34,280 nucleotides of DNA, taken from Candidatus Bathyarchaeota archaeon (lineage in GTDB: Archaea > Thermoproteota > Bathyarchaeia > RBG-16-48-13 > GCA-020355125). Where the stretch lies: contig JAOZHB010000032.1 of assembly GCA_026015035.1 (NCBI GenBank), forward strand, positions 1 through 34,280. The letters run 5' to 3'. Below the pieces are notes generated by a model. The model made no database searches, had not been told where the DNA came from, and worked only from the letters and a program-made list of their open reading frames with translations. Below, one piece after another: positions 14,385 to 23,017 of this stretch (position 1 is its first letter; each line of letters begins with the position of its first letter). Made by a program: the position numbers and the translations under genes.

Positions 14385-16499
14385 TCAGGTGATCGCATCG
14401 AGTGACCGTAACATTTCTTCTTTGCGGGTTGTAGGGAGATCGCATTGATAGTTGCGGCACACATAGGCTGTGGCTTTTCCCTCTATACTGGTTAGATCCC
14501 TCGTGAACTCGACGTATTGGGCGATTTCCGGATGTTCTTCTTCGGTGGGTCGGAAGAGTACAACTTTGTTCGGGATGAACCGTGTTTTCAGTGCGTTCAC
14601 CAAAGCTTTAGTGTCTTGGTTCTGTCGTTTACCGACGATCACTACTTCAGAGGATGGGCCTAGTGCGAAGTCCAGTGCTCCCAGTAGACTGGTGTAAGCT
14701 GCTGGCGCCTGTGAAACCGCGTCAGCGAATGTCTGGAGGATCTGAGTGGCTTTCGCTTCATACTCCGGTTTTCCCGTCATGCGTGCGAGGCGAAGCAGAT
14801 TCAATGCAGCAACAGAGTTTCCTGACGGATACGCACCATCGTAAATCATCTTGTCTCGTATGAGAACGTTCTCCGCATCCTCTGCAGTAAAATAGAAGCC
14901 CCCCTCCTTTTCGTCCCAGAACTGTCGTATCATGTCTTCGGCTAGTGCAATGGCATGTCGTAGATATTTCACTTCAAAGGTCGTCTCATAGAGTTCTATG
15001 AGCCCCCAGATCAGAAAAGCATAGTCGTTCAAGAACCCCGGTATCGCGGCTTCTCCCTCGCGATAACGGTGATAAAGCCGTCCCCGCGAGTCCAGCATGT
15101 TCTCGAAAATAAAGTTTGCCGCTTTTTTGGCTGCGTCCGCGTATTGCATATCGTTGAAGGCTTGGGACGCTTTCGCCAACGCGACGATCATCAATCCGTT
15201 CCAATCGGCTAAAATCTTGTCGTCTTTCCTGGGATGAACACGACTCTCACGGGCAGTGAATAGGATGCCTCTCGCTTTTTCCCAACGCTCTTTTACCTCC
15301 TCTGATGGAACATTTTGGTCATTGGCGATTTTCCTAAACGGGTTTGTAAGGTGTAAGATGTTTTTTCCGGTCACCCTTCGAGTCGATTCTTCTTCGAAAT
15401 TCCCGTTTTTCGCCACGTTGAAGGCGTCAATAACGAGTTCAGCTTCATCCTTGGGGAGCCGCTGCCGTATCTCGTCGTCTGTCCAGAGATAAAATTTTCC
15501 CTCCTCGCCCTCGACGTCGGCGTCTTCAGCCGAGTGGAATCCTCCAGCGGGATCTGTCATGTCTCGCAATACATAGGTAAGTATTTCCCTAGCGGTCTTC
15601 TCATACTCTTTCCTTCTTGTGGCCTGATAGGCTTCCACGTACGCGATGGTCAGCATCGCCTGATCGTAGAGCATCTTCTCGAAGTGGGGGACCCGCCAAT
15701 GTTTATCCGTGGAGTAGCGGTGAAAGCCAAATCCGACGTGGTCATAGATGCCGCCACACCGCATGGCGTCAAGGGTCTTCTCCACCATTCGAAGGGCCTC
15801 CTCCTTTCCTGTACGTTTCCAATAACGGAGGAGAAAGAGCAGTCGCTGAGGTGAAGGAAACTTGGGAGTTTTTCCGAAGCCTCCGTCTCGTTCATCAAAA
15901 GTATCCAATAGATACAGATATGCCCCGTCTAAGGTTAATTCATCCAGTTCTTCTGCCTGAATGCTTGCTTCCCCCTGCCTTCGCTTGAGCAATGAGAGAA
16001 CCTTTTCAGCCAAGTCATCAACCTCGCTTCTCCTCGTGGTCCAGAACTCTTGAATCGAAGGGATTAATTCCGTGAGTCCAACGCGTCCAAACCGGCTTTC
16101 CTGAGGGAGGTAGGTGGCTGCAAAAAAGGGTCGCTTATCTGGGGTCAGAAGGATGGTGAGGGGCCATCCACCGCTACCCGTCATCAGCTGGCAGACCCGC
16201 ATGTAGGTTCTATCGATGTCCGGTCGCTCTTCCCGATCAACCTTGATGCAGACAAAGGTCTCATTCAACAATTCGGCTACTGCATGGTTCTCAAAGGACT
16301 CTCGCTCCATCACGTGGCACCAGTGACAGGTCGAGTACCCTATGGACAAGAAAACGGGTTTCTCCTCTCTCTCCGCCTTTTCAAAAGCCTCAGCGCCCCA
16401 AGGATGCCAATCTACCGGGTTGTACGCATGTTGTAAGAGGTACGGACTTTTCTCAAATACCAGTCGGTTCGGGTTTCGTTGGGCTGATGTATTCTGCAA
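14385..16499 (-). CDS. YyaL/DUF255 thioredoxin-domain protein (six-hairpin glycosidase-like)
   Basis: A 704-residue protein of the YyaL/spermatogenesis-associated 20 family. The N-terminal thioredoxin-like domain includes [25 protein letters not shown] and the CHWCHVM redox site (Cys58, Cys61). [14 protein letters not shown] and PFFAATYLP follow as in all family members. The rest is an alpha/alpha-toroid domain resembling glycoside hydrolases, with [28 protein letters not shown] and [12 protein letters not shown] blocks. Proposed roles include a carbohydrate epimerase-like or redox function, without firm proof. The start is TTG, preceded by GGAAGGAG, so the rare codon is well supported. It converges with the radical SAM gene. 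Length and domains are complete. Confidence 0.88.
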   Translation of the reverse strand: MQNTSAQRNPNRLVFEKSPYLLQHAYNPVDWHPWGAEAFEKAEREEKPVFLSIGYSTCHWCHVMERESFENHAVAELLNETFVCIKVDREERPDIDRTYMRVCQLMTGSGGWPLTILLTPDKRPFFAATYLPQESRFGRVGLTELIPSIQEFWTTRRSEVDDLAEKVLSLLKRRQGEASIQAEELDELTLDGAYLYLLDTFDERDGGFGKTPKFPSPQRLLFLLRYWKRTGKEEALRMVEKTLDAMRCGGIYDHVGFGFHRYSTDKHWRVPHFEKMLYDQAMLTIAYVEAYQATRRKEYEKTAREILTYVLRDMTDPAGGFHSAEDADVEGEEGKFYLWTDDEIRQRLPKDEAELVIDAFNVAKNGNFEEESTRRVTGKNILHLTNPFRKIANDQNVPSEEVKERWEKARGILFTARESRVHPRKDDKILADWNGLMIVALAKASQAFNDMQYADAAKKAANFIFENMLDSRGRLYHRYREGEAAIPGFLNDYAFLIWGLIELYETTFEVKYLRHAIALAEDMIRQFWDEKEGGFYFTAEDAENVLIRDKMIYDGAYPSGNSVAALNLLRLARMTGKPEYEAKATQILQTFADAVSQAPAAYTSLLGALDFALGPSSEVVIVGKRQNQDTKALVNALKTRFIPNKVVLFRPTEEEHPEIAQYVEFTRDLTSIEGKATAYVCRNYQCDLPTTRKEEMLRSLDAIT

Positions 16500-16765
16500 G
16501 TAACTCCTTCCAATATGAGCTAGCTAGATAACTACGACGTGCAAAAAAAAGGGGGAACGTATAAGTTTACCTACATTGACTCGCTAGCTGAGTCATCGTA
16601 ACAAATGAGTCAAATGCAGTGCTCATGTGCTTGCGACTGTAGACTTCCTTCCTGCTTTCTATCTATTTAGTCAGTTTGAAGTAAAATAAGGTCTTCAATA
16701 TGATACCATCATTTCGAGAGTGTGTAGCTGACTACCATAATGAGAGCTAATAAACGTCATTACGT
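16500..16765. other. Divergent intergenic region between YyaL and TPP enzyme 3
   Basis: It holds the YyaL SD, an AGCT-phase copy (16518-16527), a shorter one (16583-16589), and eight consecutive A followed by GGGGG (16543-16555), which on the minus strand looks like a T-tract upstream of YyaL. No coding signal seen. Confidence 0.6.
16518..16527. repeat. AGCT-phase motif
   Basis: AGCTAGCTAG, 19 bases upstream of the TTG start of the YyaL gene. Confidence 0.75.
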
Positions 16766-16772
16766 TTTATAT
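16766..16772 (+). promoter_or_regulatory. TATA box of TPP enzyme 3
   Basis: TTTATAT predicts a transcript start near 16793-16797. This excludes the tracked ATG at 16775 and supports ATG 16814. Confidence 0.6.
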
Positions 16773-16813
16773 CAGTGGAAAACAATTATTGTACAAGGTT
16801 TAGGTGTTTCAAT

Positions 16814-18679
16814 ATGACCGATAAGGAAGAAGTCGTTAAGAAACTACCTGCGAACGAGTCGAAGCGAACCTTTCTAAAGGAACACCCCACGGCCCAAGGA
16901 GGGGTTGCGGAGGACGAATTAACCTTGGTATCATCCCCTCCTCTCTCAGCCAGGTCTAGCCCGGAAATCGTGTCCGTAGAGAACTGGGGTCAGGCTTTCG
17001 TGGAGACAACTGTGCGTTGCGGCGTAAAGTACTGGTTCGTCAATTCGGGTACAGATTGGCCGGTCTTCATCGACGCCATTGCGAAAAGGCATGCTCTCGG
17101 AAGAGAGTGGCCCAAGCTGTTGACCGTTCCTCATGAGTATGTCGCAACCAGCATGGCTATGGGCTACACCCAAGTTACCAATGAGCCCCAGATCGCTGGG
17201 TATCATGTCACCGTGGGAACCTACAACGCTCTCGGAGCCATCGTGAATGCTTTCACGGGGCGGATTCCCATCCTCCTCTTCGCTGGGAGGCGATCGATAA
17301 CCAAGGAGGGCTTCCCGGGGACCGATAAGGGGCCCATCGCTCAAGAGTCGACGGATCAGGCTGGTCCTCTGAGGGAATACATAAAGTGGGACTACGAGAT
17401 TAAAATGCTGGAGCACATCCCCCAGTTGATTCAAAGGGGCCTACAAATAGCGAAGACCGAGCCCAAGGGCCCGGTGTACCTCACTATCCCCAACGAACTG
17501 GCGATGATGGAAGCCAGCGAGATCACGATTCCCCCACAAGAATTGTATAGGCCAGCTGCACCCCCCCATGGAAACCCCTCTGCTACGATGCAGGCAGCAG
17601 AATTGCTGGTAGAGGCGGAGAACCCGTATATCATCACTCGATTTCTTGGAGCCAACCCTGCCGCCGTCGACCAGCTCGTACGTTTCGCTGAACTCTTGGC
17701 GATACCGGTCTCTCGAGCCATCAACGGATACATGAACTTCCCGAACACGCACCCCCTCGCTACCTCGATCTCCCTTGACGACGCTGACGTTATCTTCACC
17801 ATCGACACGCCTTCTCCTTGGAGAGGCTCATATATCCCGAACCCCGATGCGAAGTACATCAACCTCAGCCCCATGCCCCTCCGCATCCGACCCTACCCCA
17901 TGGCTGGCCACTATCCAGCTGACATCAACATCACTGGCGATCCAGCGACGACGCTCAACACTCTCTACCAGGTTACCTCTCACGTGATCTCCCGAAACCC
18001 AGATAAATTGATGGCGGTCGAGAAGAGGTTAGAGAAATTCAGGACTCTCCAAACTGCTGCAAGGAAGAAAGCGGTGGAGGATGCGATGAAGGTGAAGAAC
18101 GATAAACCCATCGACCGCAAATGGCTCGAATACTGCATCAGTCAAGTCATGAATGACGATACCATAGTCGTTGGCCGCTCCGCAGCTTCCTACATAGAGT
18201 ACACGAAGCCCGGAACCTATTTTGGCAGTTATCCCGCAGGATCCCTCGGCGACTCACTTGGACAAGCCCTCGGTGTTAAGTTGGCAGCGCCAGACAAGAC
18301 CGTCATCTGTGGGATAGGTGATGGATCTTATATATACGGCGTACCTACCGCAGCCCACTTCACGTCTGCCAAGTACCATCTTCCCGTCCTCTTCATAGTG
18401 TATAACAACCAATGCTGGCGCGCCGTCAGGGGAACCCTCTTACGGGAGTATCCCAATGGCTGGGCGATACGAACGAACAGCCGAATTGGACAAGATTTGA
18501 CTTTAGCGGATGGCGAATCGGCACCCCACTATGAGCTAAATTCTGTAGCCTCAGGCGGCTATGGTGTGATTGTTGAAGACCCCGCTAGACTCCCTGAAGC
18601 TTTACAGGATGCCTTACACGCCGTCAAAGTCGAGAAAAGGCAAGCCCTCCTCAACGTCGTCATCAAGTATGCTACTTAG
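16814..18679 (+). CDS. Thiamine diphosphate-dependent enzyme, divergent family member (copy 3)
   Basis: A third TPP enzyme, about 621 residues from the ATG chosen from the TATA position. It carries an unusual N-terminal extension of roughly 50 residues, Lys/Glu-rich then Ser/Pro-rich, before the PYR domain. The activating glutamate is Glu108 in VPHEYVATSMAMGY. The PP domain has Asp503 in IGDGSYIYGVPTAA and ends with Asn531-Asn532 (YNNQCW), the canonical GDG...NN motif. Sequence similarity to copies 1 and 2 is limited to superfamily motifs. The ending VAS-GGYGVIVEDPARLPEALQDAL is the normal closing helix region. It is monocistronic by context, with T6 just downstream. The substrate is unknown; benzoylformate-decarboxylase-like or acetolactate-synthase-like chemistry are both possible. 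Confidence 0.82.
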   Translation: MTDKEEVVKKLPANESKRTFLKEHPTAQGGVAEDELTLVSSPPLSARSSPEIVSVENWGQAFVETTVRCGVKYWFVNSGTDWPVFIDAIAKRHALGREWPKLLTVPHEYVATSMAMGYTQVTNEPQIAGYHVTVGTYNALGAIVNAFTGRIPILLFAGRRSITKEGFPGTDKGPIAQESTDQAGPLREYIKWDYEIKMLEHIPQLIQRGLQIAKTEPKGPVYLTIPNELAMMEASEITIPPQELYRPAAPPHGNPSATMQAAELLVEAENPYIITRFLGANPAAVDQLVRFAELLAIPVSRAINGYMNFPNTHPLATSISLDDADVIFTIDTPSPWRGSYIPNPDAKYINLSPMPLRIRPYPMAGHYPADINITGDPATTLNTLYQVTSHVISRNPDKLMAVEKRLEKFRTLQTAARKKAVEDAMKVKNDKPIDRKWLEYCISQVMNDDTIVVGRSAASYIEYTKPGTYFGSYPAGSLGDSLGQALGVKLAAPDKTVICGIGDGSYIYGVPTAAHFTSAKYHLPVLFIVYNNQCWRAVRGTLLREYPNGWAIRTNSRIGQDLTLADGESAPHYELNSVASGGYGVIVEDPARLPEALQDALHAVKVEKRQALLNVVIKYAT

Positions 18680-18698
18680 GATGGCCGTTTCCTATCAC

Positions 18699-18704
18699 TT
18701 TTTT
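18699..18704 (+). terminator. Oligo-T terminator after TPP enzyme 3
   Basis: TTTTTT lies 20 bases after the stop codon. Confidence 0.4.
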
Positions 18705-18835
18705 CAAATGGATGTGATCCCGGGTATCCAGCCTTTACAAGTATATTGGAGTTCATAGCTAACTAGGATAAATCAAAGCAGTAACAAGGCAAGACTTATA
18801 GTGATATAGCTGACGAGTGCTTTGCTGTCCAACCT

Positions 18836-19366
18836 TTATCCTAAGAAGTTTATGAGACCAACCTCTACCAAGGCCGCAACAAAAAATATCCCATAGATGT
18901 AGACCAAGTCTTTCGCGGCCATGGCTCTGCTCAGAGTCTTCTTTATGGTCACGTATATCCCATATCCCTCAAGTATCCCCATTGGTGCACTAACCAGAAA
19001 AATCGTTGGAAGGGCTTCGACTACGATTCGCCCCAGAAAGAAATTGGCTCCCCTTAAAATACTTACGAACAGAACTATGAACGTGAAGACGGCGGCAAAG
19101 GTTCGTGGATGATCCAGTACAACATTTGCATACTTCTCTTTCTTGAAGAAACCCAGAACCACTAACTCGACGTAAAACGTCATACCCAACAAGATCATGG
19201 ATGCCACGATTACATTATTTATGAAAATCATGAAAAAAACTAAAAGGTGATTTTGAAAGAGGGTTCTAAACGCGTTGAAAAAAGCGGTGTTTGTGAGGTA
19301 AGACAGCATTAACAGAAATAGAAACGTCAGCCCTACCAACGTCACACGATATTTTTCCTTCAGCAT
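18836..19366 (-). CDS. SpoIIM-like (stage II sporulation protein M family) membrane protein
   Basis: A 176-residue integral membrane protein with five or so hydrophobic helices: residues about 8-25, 42-64, 90-108, 113-130 and 157-174. FFMIFINNVIVASMILLGM matches the F-x-x-N-N-x-x-V-A region of SpoIIM/DUF95 proteins, and APMGILEGYGIYVTIKK resembles their P-H-G-x-x-E-x-x-A-x-x-x-A motif with the His replaced by Met. Archaeal members are widespread and not linked to sporulation; their function is unknown. It starts MLKEK with no evident SD. It converges with TPP enzyme 3 and is followed upstream by a long spacer. The family call is moderately sure and the membrane topology more so. Confidence 0.6.
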   Translation of the reverse strand: MLKEKYRVTLVGLTFLFLLMLSYLTNTAFFNAFRTLFQNHLLVFFMIFINNVIVASMILLGMTFYVELVVLGFFKKEKYANVVLDHPRTFAAVFTFIVLFVSILRGANFFLGRIVVEALPTIFLVSAPMGILEGYGIYVTIKKTLSRAMAAKDLVYIYGIFFVAALVEVGLINFLG

Positions 19367-19496
19367 CGATTAAACCCATGACAATTAGTTTAGCTTTCCA
19401 AACTTTACCCACGAGTAGGAATAAGAAAGCAATATTCCCACCAGCACATATTAAATCTTATGAATCCCAAACTACTTCCTACGCGTTCTACGGATT

Positions 19497-19506
19497 TAGC
19501 TAGCTA
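19497..19506. repeat. AGCT-phase motif
   Basis: TAGCTAGCTA in the spacer upstream of the SpoIIM-like gene. Confidence 0.75.
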
Positions 19507-19636
19507 CCTAACAGGTCATTATTTTCCATTAGACCTTTAGAATACAGTAAAAGGAGAGACGGCTAACTAGCTAATATAGAATCCGATGGATTTCTAATTA
19601 CATATCAGTTTAGAAGTAGTCTGGATAACCCTTGCT

Positions 19637-19741
19637 TTAGTCTTTTGGCTCCTCTCCTCTTTGCATTGCTGCCTTCGCCAAGCCCTCCCCAAGCTCCTTG
19701 TAGGTTTGCAAGTCCCTTTCGGTGGGTATTCCTGATGAAGC
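19637..19741 (-). pseudogene. Possible C-terminal gene remnant, flavodoxin-like
   Basis: On the minus strand about 34 codons read ASSGIPTERDLQTYKELG and then EGLAKAAMQRGEEPKD before TAA. The G-x-P-T-E-x-D-L-x-x-x-x-E-L-G-x-x-L-A pattern resembles the last helix of flavodoxin-like proteins. An in-frame stop lies immediately upstream and the GC palindrome abuts it, so the rest of the gene is gone. The identity is tentative; a translated search is needed. Confidence 0.35.
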
Positions 19742-19750
19742 CTATCCATC

Positions 19751-19762
19751 AGCGCGCGCGCT
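19751..19762. repeat. GC-alternating palindrome (AGCGCGCGCGCT)
   Basis: Identical to the 12-mer at 10669. It lies at the broken edge of the gene remnant. Confidence 0.7.
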
Positions 19763-19781
19763 AGGACGGTGTTTACTTGTA

Positions 19782-19791
19782 TAGCTAGCTA
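19782..19791. repeat. AGCT-phase motif
   Basis: TAGCTAGCTA, 20 bases from the GC palindrome and upstream of the ZIP gene promoter. Confidence 0.75.
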
Positions 19792-19849
19792 ACCAGAGTG
19801 AAAATAAAGTAGTTTTGTGTAATAGTGACGCCAAATTCATCATCTGATA

Positions 19850-19863
19850 AAAAAATATTTTTT
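19850..19863. promoter_or_regulatory. A/T palindrome upstream of the ZIP gene
   Basis: AAAAAATATTTTTT is a perfect 14-base palindrome about 50 bases before the TATA box. It could be bent DNA, an activator site or chance in A+T-rich sequence. Confidence 0.3.
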
Positions 19864-19911
19864 CCTCTGTATCTCCTCGTTTCTCACAAACACTTCGCTC
19901 CGTTCTATGTG

Positions 19912-19919
19912 TTTATATA
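19912..19919 (+). promoter_or_regulatory. TATA box of the ZIP transporter
   Basis: TTTATATA, 33 bases before the ATG at 19953, predicts a leader of only about 10 bases. Confidence 0.7.
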
Positions 19920-19952
19920 AACTCAGGTTATACGTTATAGCTGACTTGTGAA

Positions 19953-20699
19953 ATGATTAGTGAATCCTTACTTCTCAGTCTGGTTGCAGGTTTAGCTACG
20001 GGAATCGGTGGATTAATTGTTGTGTTTCTAGGAAGCATAAGTGACCGCTTCATTGCTGGCTCCATGGGATTTGCTTCGGGTGTGATGCTCCTCGTTTCCT
20101 TCTTAAACTTGTTTGTAGAGTCCTTAGACTTAACCTCGTACCTTTATGTTTCTCTAGCCTTCGTGGTTGGCTCCATCCTTATGATCTTCTTCGACTCCTT
20201 GTTGCCTCATCTAGAGCTGGGAAAGCGGGAAAACGGCATCGTCAAATCAAAACTCCTAAAATCAGGTGTACTGATCCTGATCGGAATCACCCTGCACAAT
20301 ATTCCTGAAGGGGTAATCATAAGCGCGGGATACACGCATCTACCACAGCTTGGAGTGTTAATCGCCGTGGCCGTCTTCTTTCATAATGTTCCTGAAGGCA
20401 TCGCAACAGCAGTCCCGTTAACTTCTGGTGGAACCAAGAAACGGGATGTACTTCTCTTAACCTTTTTTTCGGGTCTAGCTGAGCCCCTTGGAGCAATCTT
20501 AGGGAGTACTTTACTGATCAATGCATCAGATGAGATGATTGGCATCGCCCTCTCATTCGCAGCTGGCGTAATGACATATATTACCGCTGACGAAATCATA
20601 CCGATCGCTCATGAACGCGGCCATAAACACGCTGTCTCAATAGGCCTTCTTCTCGGGATAATCTTCATGATGATTCTTAACAACTTTTTGAGATTGTAA
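19953..20699 (+). CDS. ZIP-family divalent metal transporter
   Basis: A 248-residue membrane protein of the ZIP family (ZupT/GufA-like), which imports zinc or other divalent metals across the cytoplasmic membrane. Eight helices are expected and the sequence shows them. Helix four holds the metal-site motif LHNIPEGVIISAG and helix five holds FFHNVPEGIATAVPL, the two H-N-x-P-E-G metal-binding signatures. The cytoplasmic loop before them is short (about residues 90-105) and has little His, unlike His-rich eukaryotic ZIPs. The start is fixed by the TATA box 33 bases upstream and no SD is seen. It stands alone. A short AGCT-phase motif (TTGCTAGCTG) follows the stop within ten bases. Confidence 0.9.
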   Translation: MISESLLLSLVAGLATGIGGLIVVFLGSISDRFIAGSMGFASGVMLLVSFLNLFVESLDLTSYLYVSLAFVVGSILMIFFDSLLPHLELGKRENGIVKSKLLKSGVLILIGITLHNIPEGVIISAGYTHLPQLGVLIAVAVFFHNVPEGIATAVPLTSGGTKKRDVLLLTFFSGLAEPLGAILGSTLLINASDEMIGIALSFAAGVMTYITADEIIPIAHERGHKHAVSIGLLLGIIFMMILNNFLRL

Positions 20700-21305
20700 G
20701 CTTGCTAGCTGTTCTACGTTTTCCTTTTTAAATACCCGAAGAGGTGTATCCACGGTACTAAACATACTACGCTTATTATCGAACTAATAATTAAATTGGG
20801 ATAATAATTGAAAAGGGAGTAGTCAATTACGCATTTACGTACTGATAAAGCTATTGAAGATTTCAACTTAGACACTTGCAACCTGTCATACGCTCCCCTC
20901 TTTTATGTTAGCAATTAATAGGCGGTGGTTCAAAAGCTGATTCAGAAAACGTTTAAAACGAACGTGTTTACCACTTACACAACACATGTAAACAATTGTA
21001 TACATCGTTCCTTTTTTTACAAAAATATGATAGAGTTCAGATTATTTAGCAAGTTGCTCTTAGATAATCACGTTCCACGAGAGCTAATAGAAATAACATA
21101 CAAGATAATAATATGGTTCGGAGGTTCGTCCTAGCTGTCTCATCGCTAGCTAAATCTTGTATTGAAAACCTAATGGTAATGTCAACGTAGTATGTAAGTA
21201 GCGAGAAAGTCAAGCTAGTTATGTGCCTTCTCTTTCCTGTCAAAGCTAGCTATGTTTAAGCTACCGTAATCGATCCCACCAGTGGCTTGTATGTTCTTTC
21301 AAGTG
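20700..21305. other. Long intergenic region, no supported gene
   Basis: About 600 A+T-rich bases between the convergent ZIP and SPFH genes. AGCT-phase motifs occur at 20704, 21145 and 21244. The 69-residue frame at 20925 (+) and the 65-residue frame at 21046-21243 (-) have no SD, no recognisable motif and odd composition, so neither is called. Confidence 0.55.
21244..21252. repeat. AGCT-phase motif
   Basis: AGCTAGCTA about 55 bases beyond the 3' end of the SPFH gene. A second copy (GCTAGCTA) lies at 21145-21152. Confidence 0.75.
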
Positions 21306-22379
21306 TTAGAGTTTTGTGCCGCAGTCTCCACAGAATTTTGTGCCTTGGGGGCTGGTTTTCCCGCATTGTGCACATGTCACTGATTCAGGGTTCAAAGCGG
21401 ATCCACAGCTCCCACAGAACTTCATGGTATTTGGCATTTGAGCGCCACATTGGGGACATTCAATGGTGGGTGTGGGGGCTAGACTTGTTCCGCAGTTTCC
21501 GCAGAACTTGTTGCGGGCTGTGTTTTGAAATCCACACTTTTTACAGCTAATCGTTTCTTGGGTTGGTTGGGGTGCTGTGGTTTGCGATGGCTGCATGGAC
21601 TCTGCGAGGCGTGCACCCATAGCCAGTCCAATTCCTGCCCCGACCCCTGCACCAGCGGCTCCGCCGCCTGGGGGCAGTTCGGACGCTGTCTCTTTCATGT
21701 ATTGCATCATCATGGCTTGTTGACCAATTCCTGATGCGAAGCGTCGAGCTTCTTCCGGAATTTTCACGCCTTCAAAGATGCAGTCAATTACTTTTAACCC
21801 AATCCGTGCAACTTCGTCGCTAATGGTGAGTCCAATCTTGTCGGTGGTTTCATCAAGGTTCGTGACGATTGTGGAGATATCGTGATGACCCATCTCGTCA
21901 ATGACCCGTTCGTTTACAAAGCCTCGGACATACTTTTCAATGTCTTGAGTGGAGCTAACGCCGCGGTTTCCAAAGAATTCAATGACAAACAGCTTCGGGT
22001 CTTCAACTTGAAAGAGTAAATAACCGTAGAATCCCATTTCCGCTTGGTAGGCTATCGGGCCACTGGGAGCGGAGTATGCTTGTCCACCAAAGTTTCCACG
22101 AAACTGGCTGTTGCTAACGAAGATTACTTCACAGTCAAAGATGTCGCCGATGATGCGTAAGGCGCGTAAAGCGCCTGTCAAGAGAGGGATGTTGGCGCTT
22201 GTTATGGTGTGTCTTCCCGGTCCGAAGACATCATAGGCTTTCCCGTCTCGAAAGAAGACAGCCCACTGGTTTTCCATGACAATTACTTGGCTTCCGTACT
22301 TCAAGGACAGGTTGGGAAATCGGCGGGCAATGTCATCGGGTCGCGCGTCATCCCATGCTACTCGTTCAATTAAAGGCAT
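21306..22379 (-). CDS. SPFH-domain protein with three C-terminal zinc ribbons (YdjI/virion-core-like)
   Basis: A 357-residue protein. Residues about 20-230 are an SPFH-type domain of the YdjI group: YGSQVIVMENQWAVFFRDGKAYDVFGPGRHTI, then EVIFVSNSQF, then VEDPKLFVIEFFG and a C-terminal coiled segment. SPFH proteins assemble on membranes as oligomeric scaffolds. A Gly/Ala-rich stretch (GGGAAGAGVGAGIGLAMG, about 240-260) follows, then a Pro/Thr/Gln linker. Three tandem C4 zinc ribbons end the chain: CKKCG...CGNCG, CPQCG...CGSCG, CAQCG...CGDCG. No N-terminal membrane anchor is visible. ATG follows AAGGTGA at five bases. It lies 12 bases after the helical protein gene, so they form one operon. Membrane stress response is a family-based guess. 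Confidence 0.85.
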   Translation of the reverse strand: MPLIERVAWDDARPDDIARRFPNLSLKYGSQVIVMENQWAVFFRDGKAYDVFGPGRHTITSANIPLLTGALRALRIIGDIFDCEVIFVSNSQFRGNFGGQAYSAPSGPIAYQAEMGFYGYLLFQVEDPKLFVIEFFGNRGVSSTQDIEKYVRGFVNERVIDEMGHHDISTIVTNLDETTDKIGLTISDEVARIGLKVIDCIFEGVKIPEEARRFASGIGQQAMMMQYMKETASELPPGGGAAGAGVGAGIGLAMGARLAESMQPSQTTAPQPTQETISCKKCGFQNTARNKFCGNCGTSLAPTPTIECPQCGAQMPNTMKFCGSCGSALNPESVTCAQCGKTSPQGTKFCGDCGTKL

Positions 22380-22391
22380 GTTTTCACCTTC

Positions 22392-22922
22392 TTACATTAG
22401 GGGACGAAACAGATTCTCCCTTTCATTCCATTTATCTTCTAAGTCATACAATAACTTTTTGACCTGATTTAGGTCTTCTCGTGCTTCTGCCCAATTTTCG
22501 TTATCCACGTTTTGACTTGTCTTCTGGACGGCTTCGTCCATACCCGCGATGTCCTGACTCAGGGTCTTATCAAAGTTGAAGACGCGGGCAAGTTCATTTT
22601 CGTTGATCTGGCCTTTTCGATCCCACAATCCAGCGTATCCATAATTTGCACGACGGATCTTTGCCATGACGCGATCAAGGACTTGAAGCACTCTCTTCAG
22701 GTCACGCTTTGAGAGTCTAGCATCCGCGTCTAAAACGTTAAGATAAACCCCCTCCCAGGTGTGACGCATATCACGCAGTGTGCGATATTGGGTGTCACGC
22801 ATTTGTTTGTCGAGTTCTCGTAAATCCTCTTTCGTCGCGAACCCACGTAAAAATAAGTTCTGAAGCTTAGACACGATACCTTGTCTCGCATTCACACTCT
22901 CTATTGTGTCACGTTCTGCCAA
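22392..22922 (-). CDS. Helical protein of unknown function in the SPFH operon
   Basis: A 176-residue, strongly charged, almost entirely helical protein with coiled-coil-like stretches (LRELDKQMRDTQYRTLRDM near 35-53; VKKLLYDLEDKWNERENLF near the end). I do not recognise a family. It has no Cys and no membrane segment. The start is TTG, with GGAGATG upstream, matching the SD-supported TTG starts of other genes here. It precedes the SPFH gene by 12 bases, so it is translated from the same message and may be its partner, perhaps a PspA-like accessory in role but not visibly in sequence. Its own TATA-like boxes upstream suggest transcription independent of the ATP-cone gene. Confidence 0.75.
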   Translation of the reverse strand: MAERDTIESVNARQGIVSKLQNLFLRGFATKEDLRELDKQMRDTQYRTLRDMRHTWEGVYLNVLDADARLSKRDLKRVLQVLDRVMAKIRRANYGYAGLWDRKGQINENELARVFNFDKTLSQDIAGMDEAVQKTSQNVDNENWAEAREDLNQVKKLLYDLEDKWNERENLFRPLM

Positions 22923-22969
22923 ACTTCATCTCCTCGAACAGTTATTATACATATTTTACTGCTTGTAAG

Positions 22970-22983
22970 TTATTTATACATGT
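22970..22983 (-). promoter_or_regulatory. TATA-like boxes of the SPFH operon
   Basis: On the minus strand CATGTATAAATAA lies about 50 bases before the TTG, with a similar ATGTATAATAAC copy nearer at 22941-22952. The duplicated element may be a real promoter pair or a regulator site over the TATA box. Confidence 0.45.
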
Positions 22984-23017
22984 TACCTTGAGCTAACCGT
23001 TCACGACGTCCTCGCTA

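Larger units (their letters stand above)
19367..19911. other. Long intergenic region with repeats and a gene remnant
   Basis: About 545 bases without an intact gene. It contains two perfect AGCT-phase copies (19497 and 19782), a degenerate one (19562), the GC palindrome at 19751, a 14-base A/T palindrome at 19850-19863, and a possible flavodoxin-like C-terminal remnant on the minus strand. Confidence 0.6.

Noticed and set aside
16946-17434. 162-residue minus-strand frame within TPP enzyme 3
   Set aside because: Antisense shadow; the + strand frame holds all family motifs.
20925-21134. 69-residue tracked frame (+) in the ZIP-SPFH spacer
   Set aside because: GTG start without SD, low-complexity A+T-rich composition, no family resemblance.
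21046-21243. 65-residue tracked frame (-) overlapping the previous one
   Set aside because: Sits in a spacer with AGCT-phase motifs, no SD or motif; likely chance.
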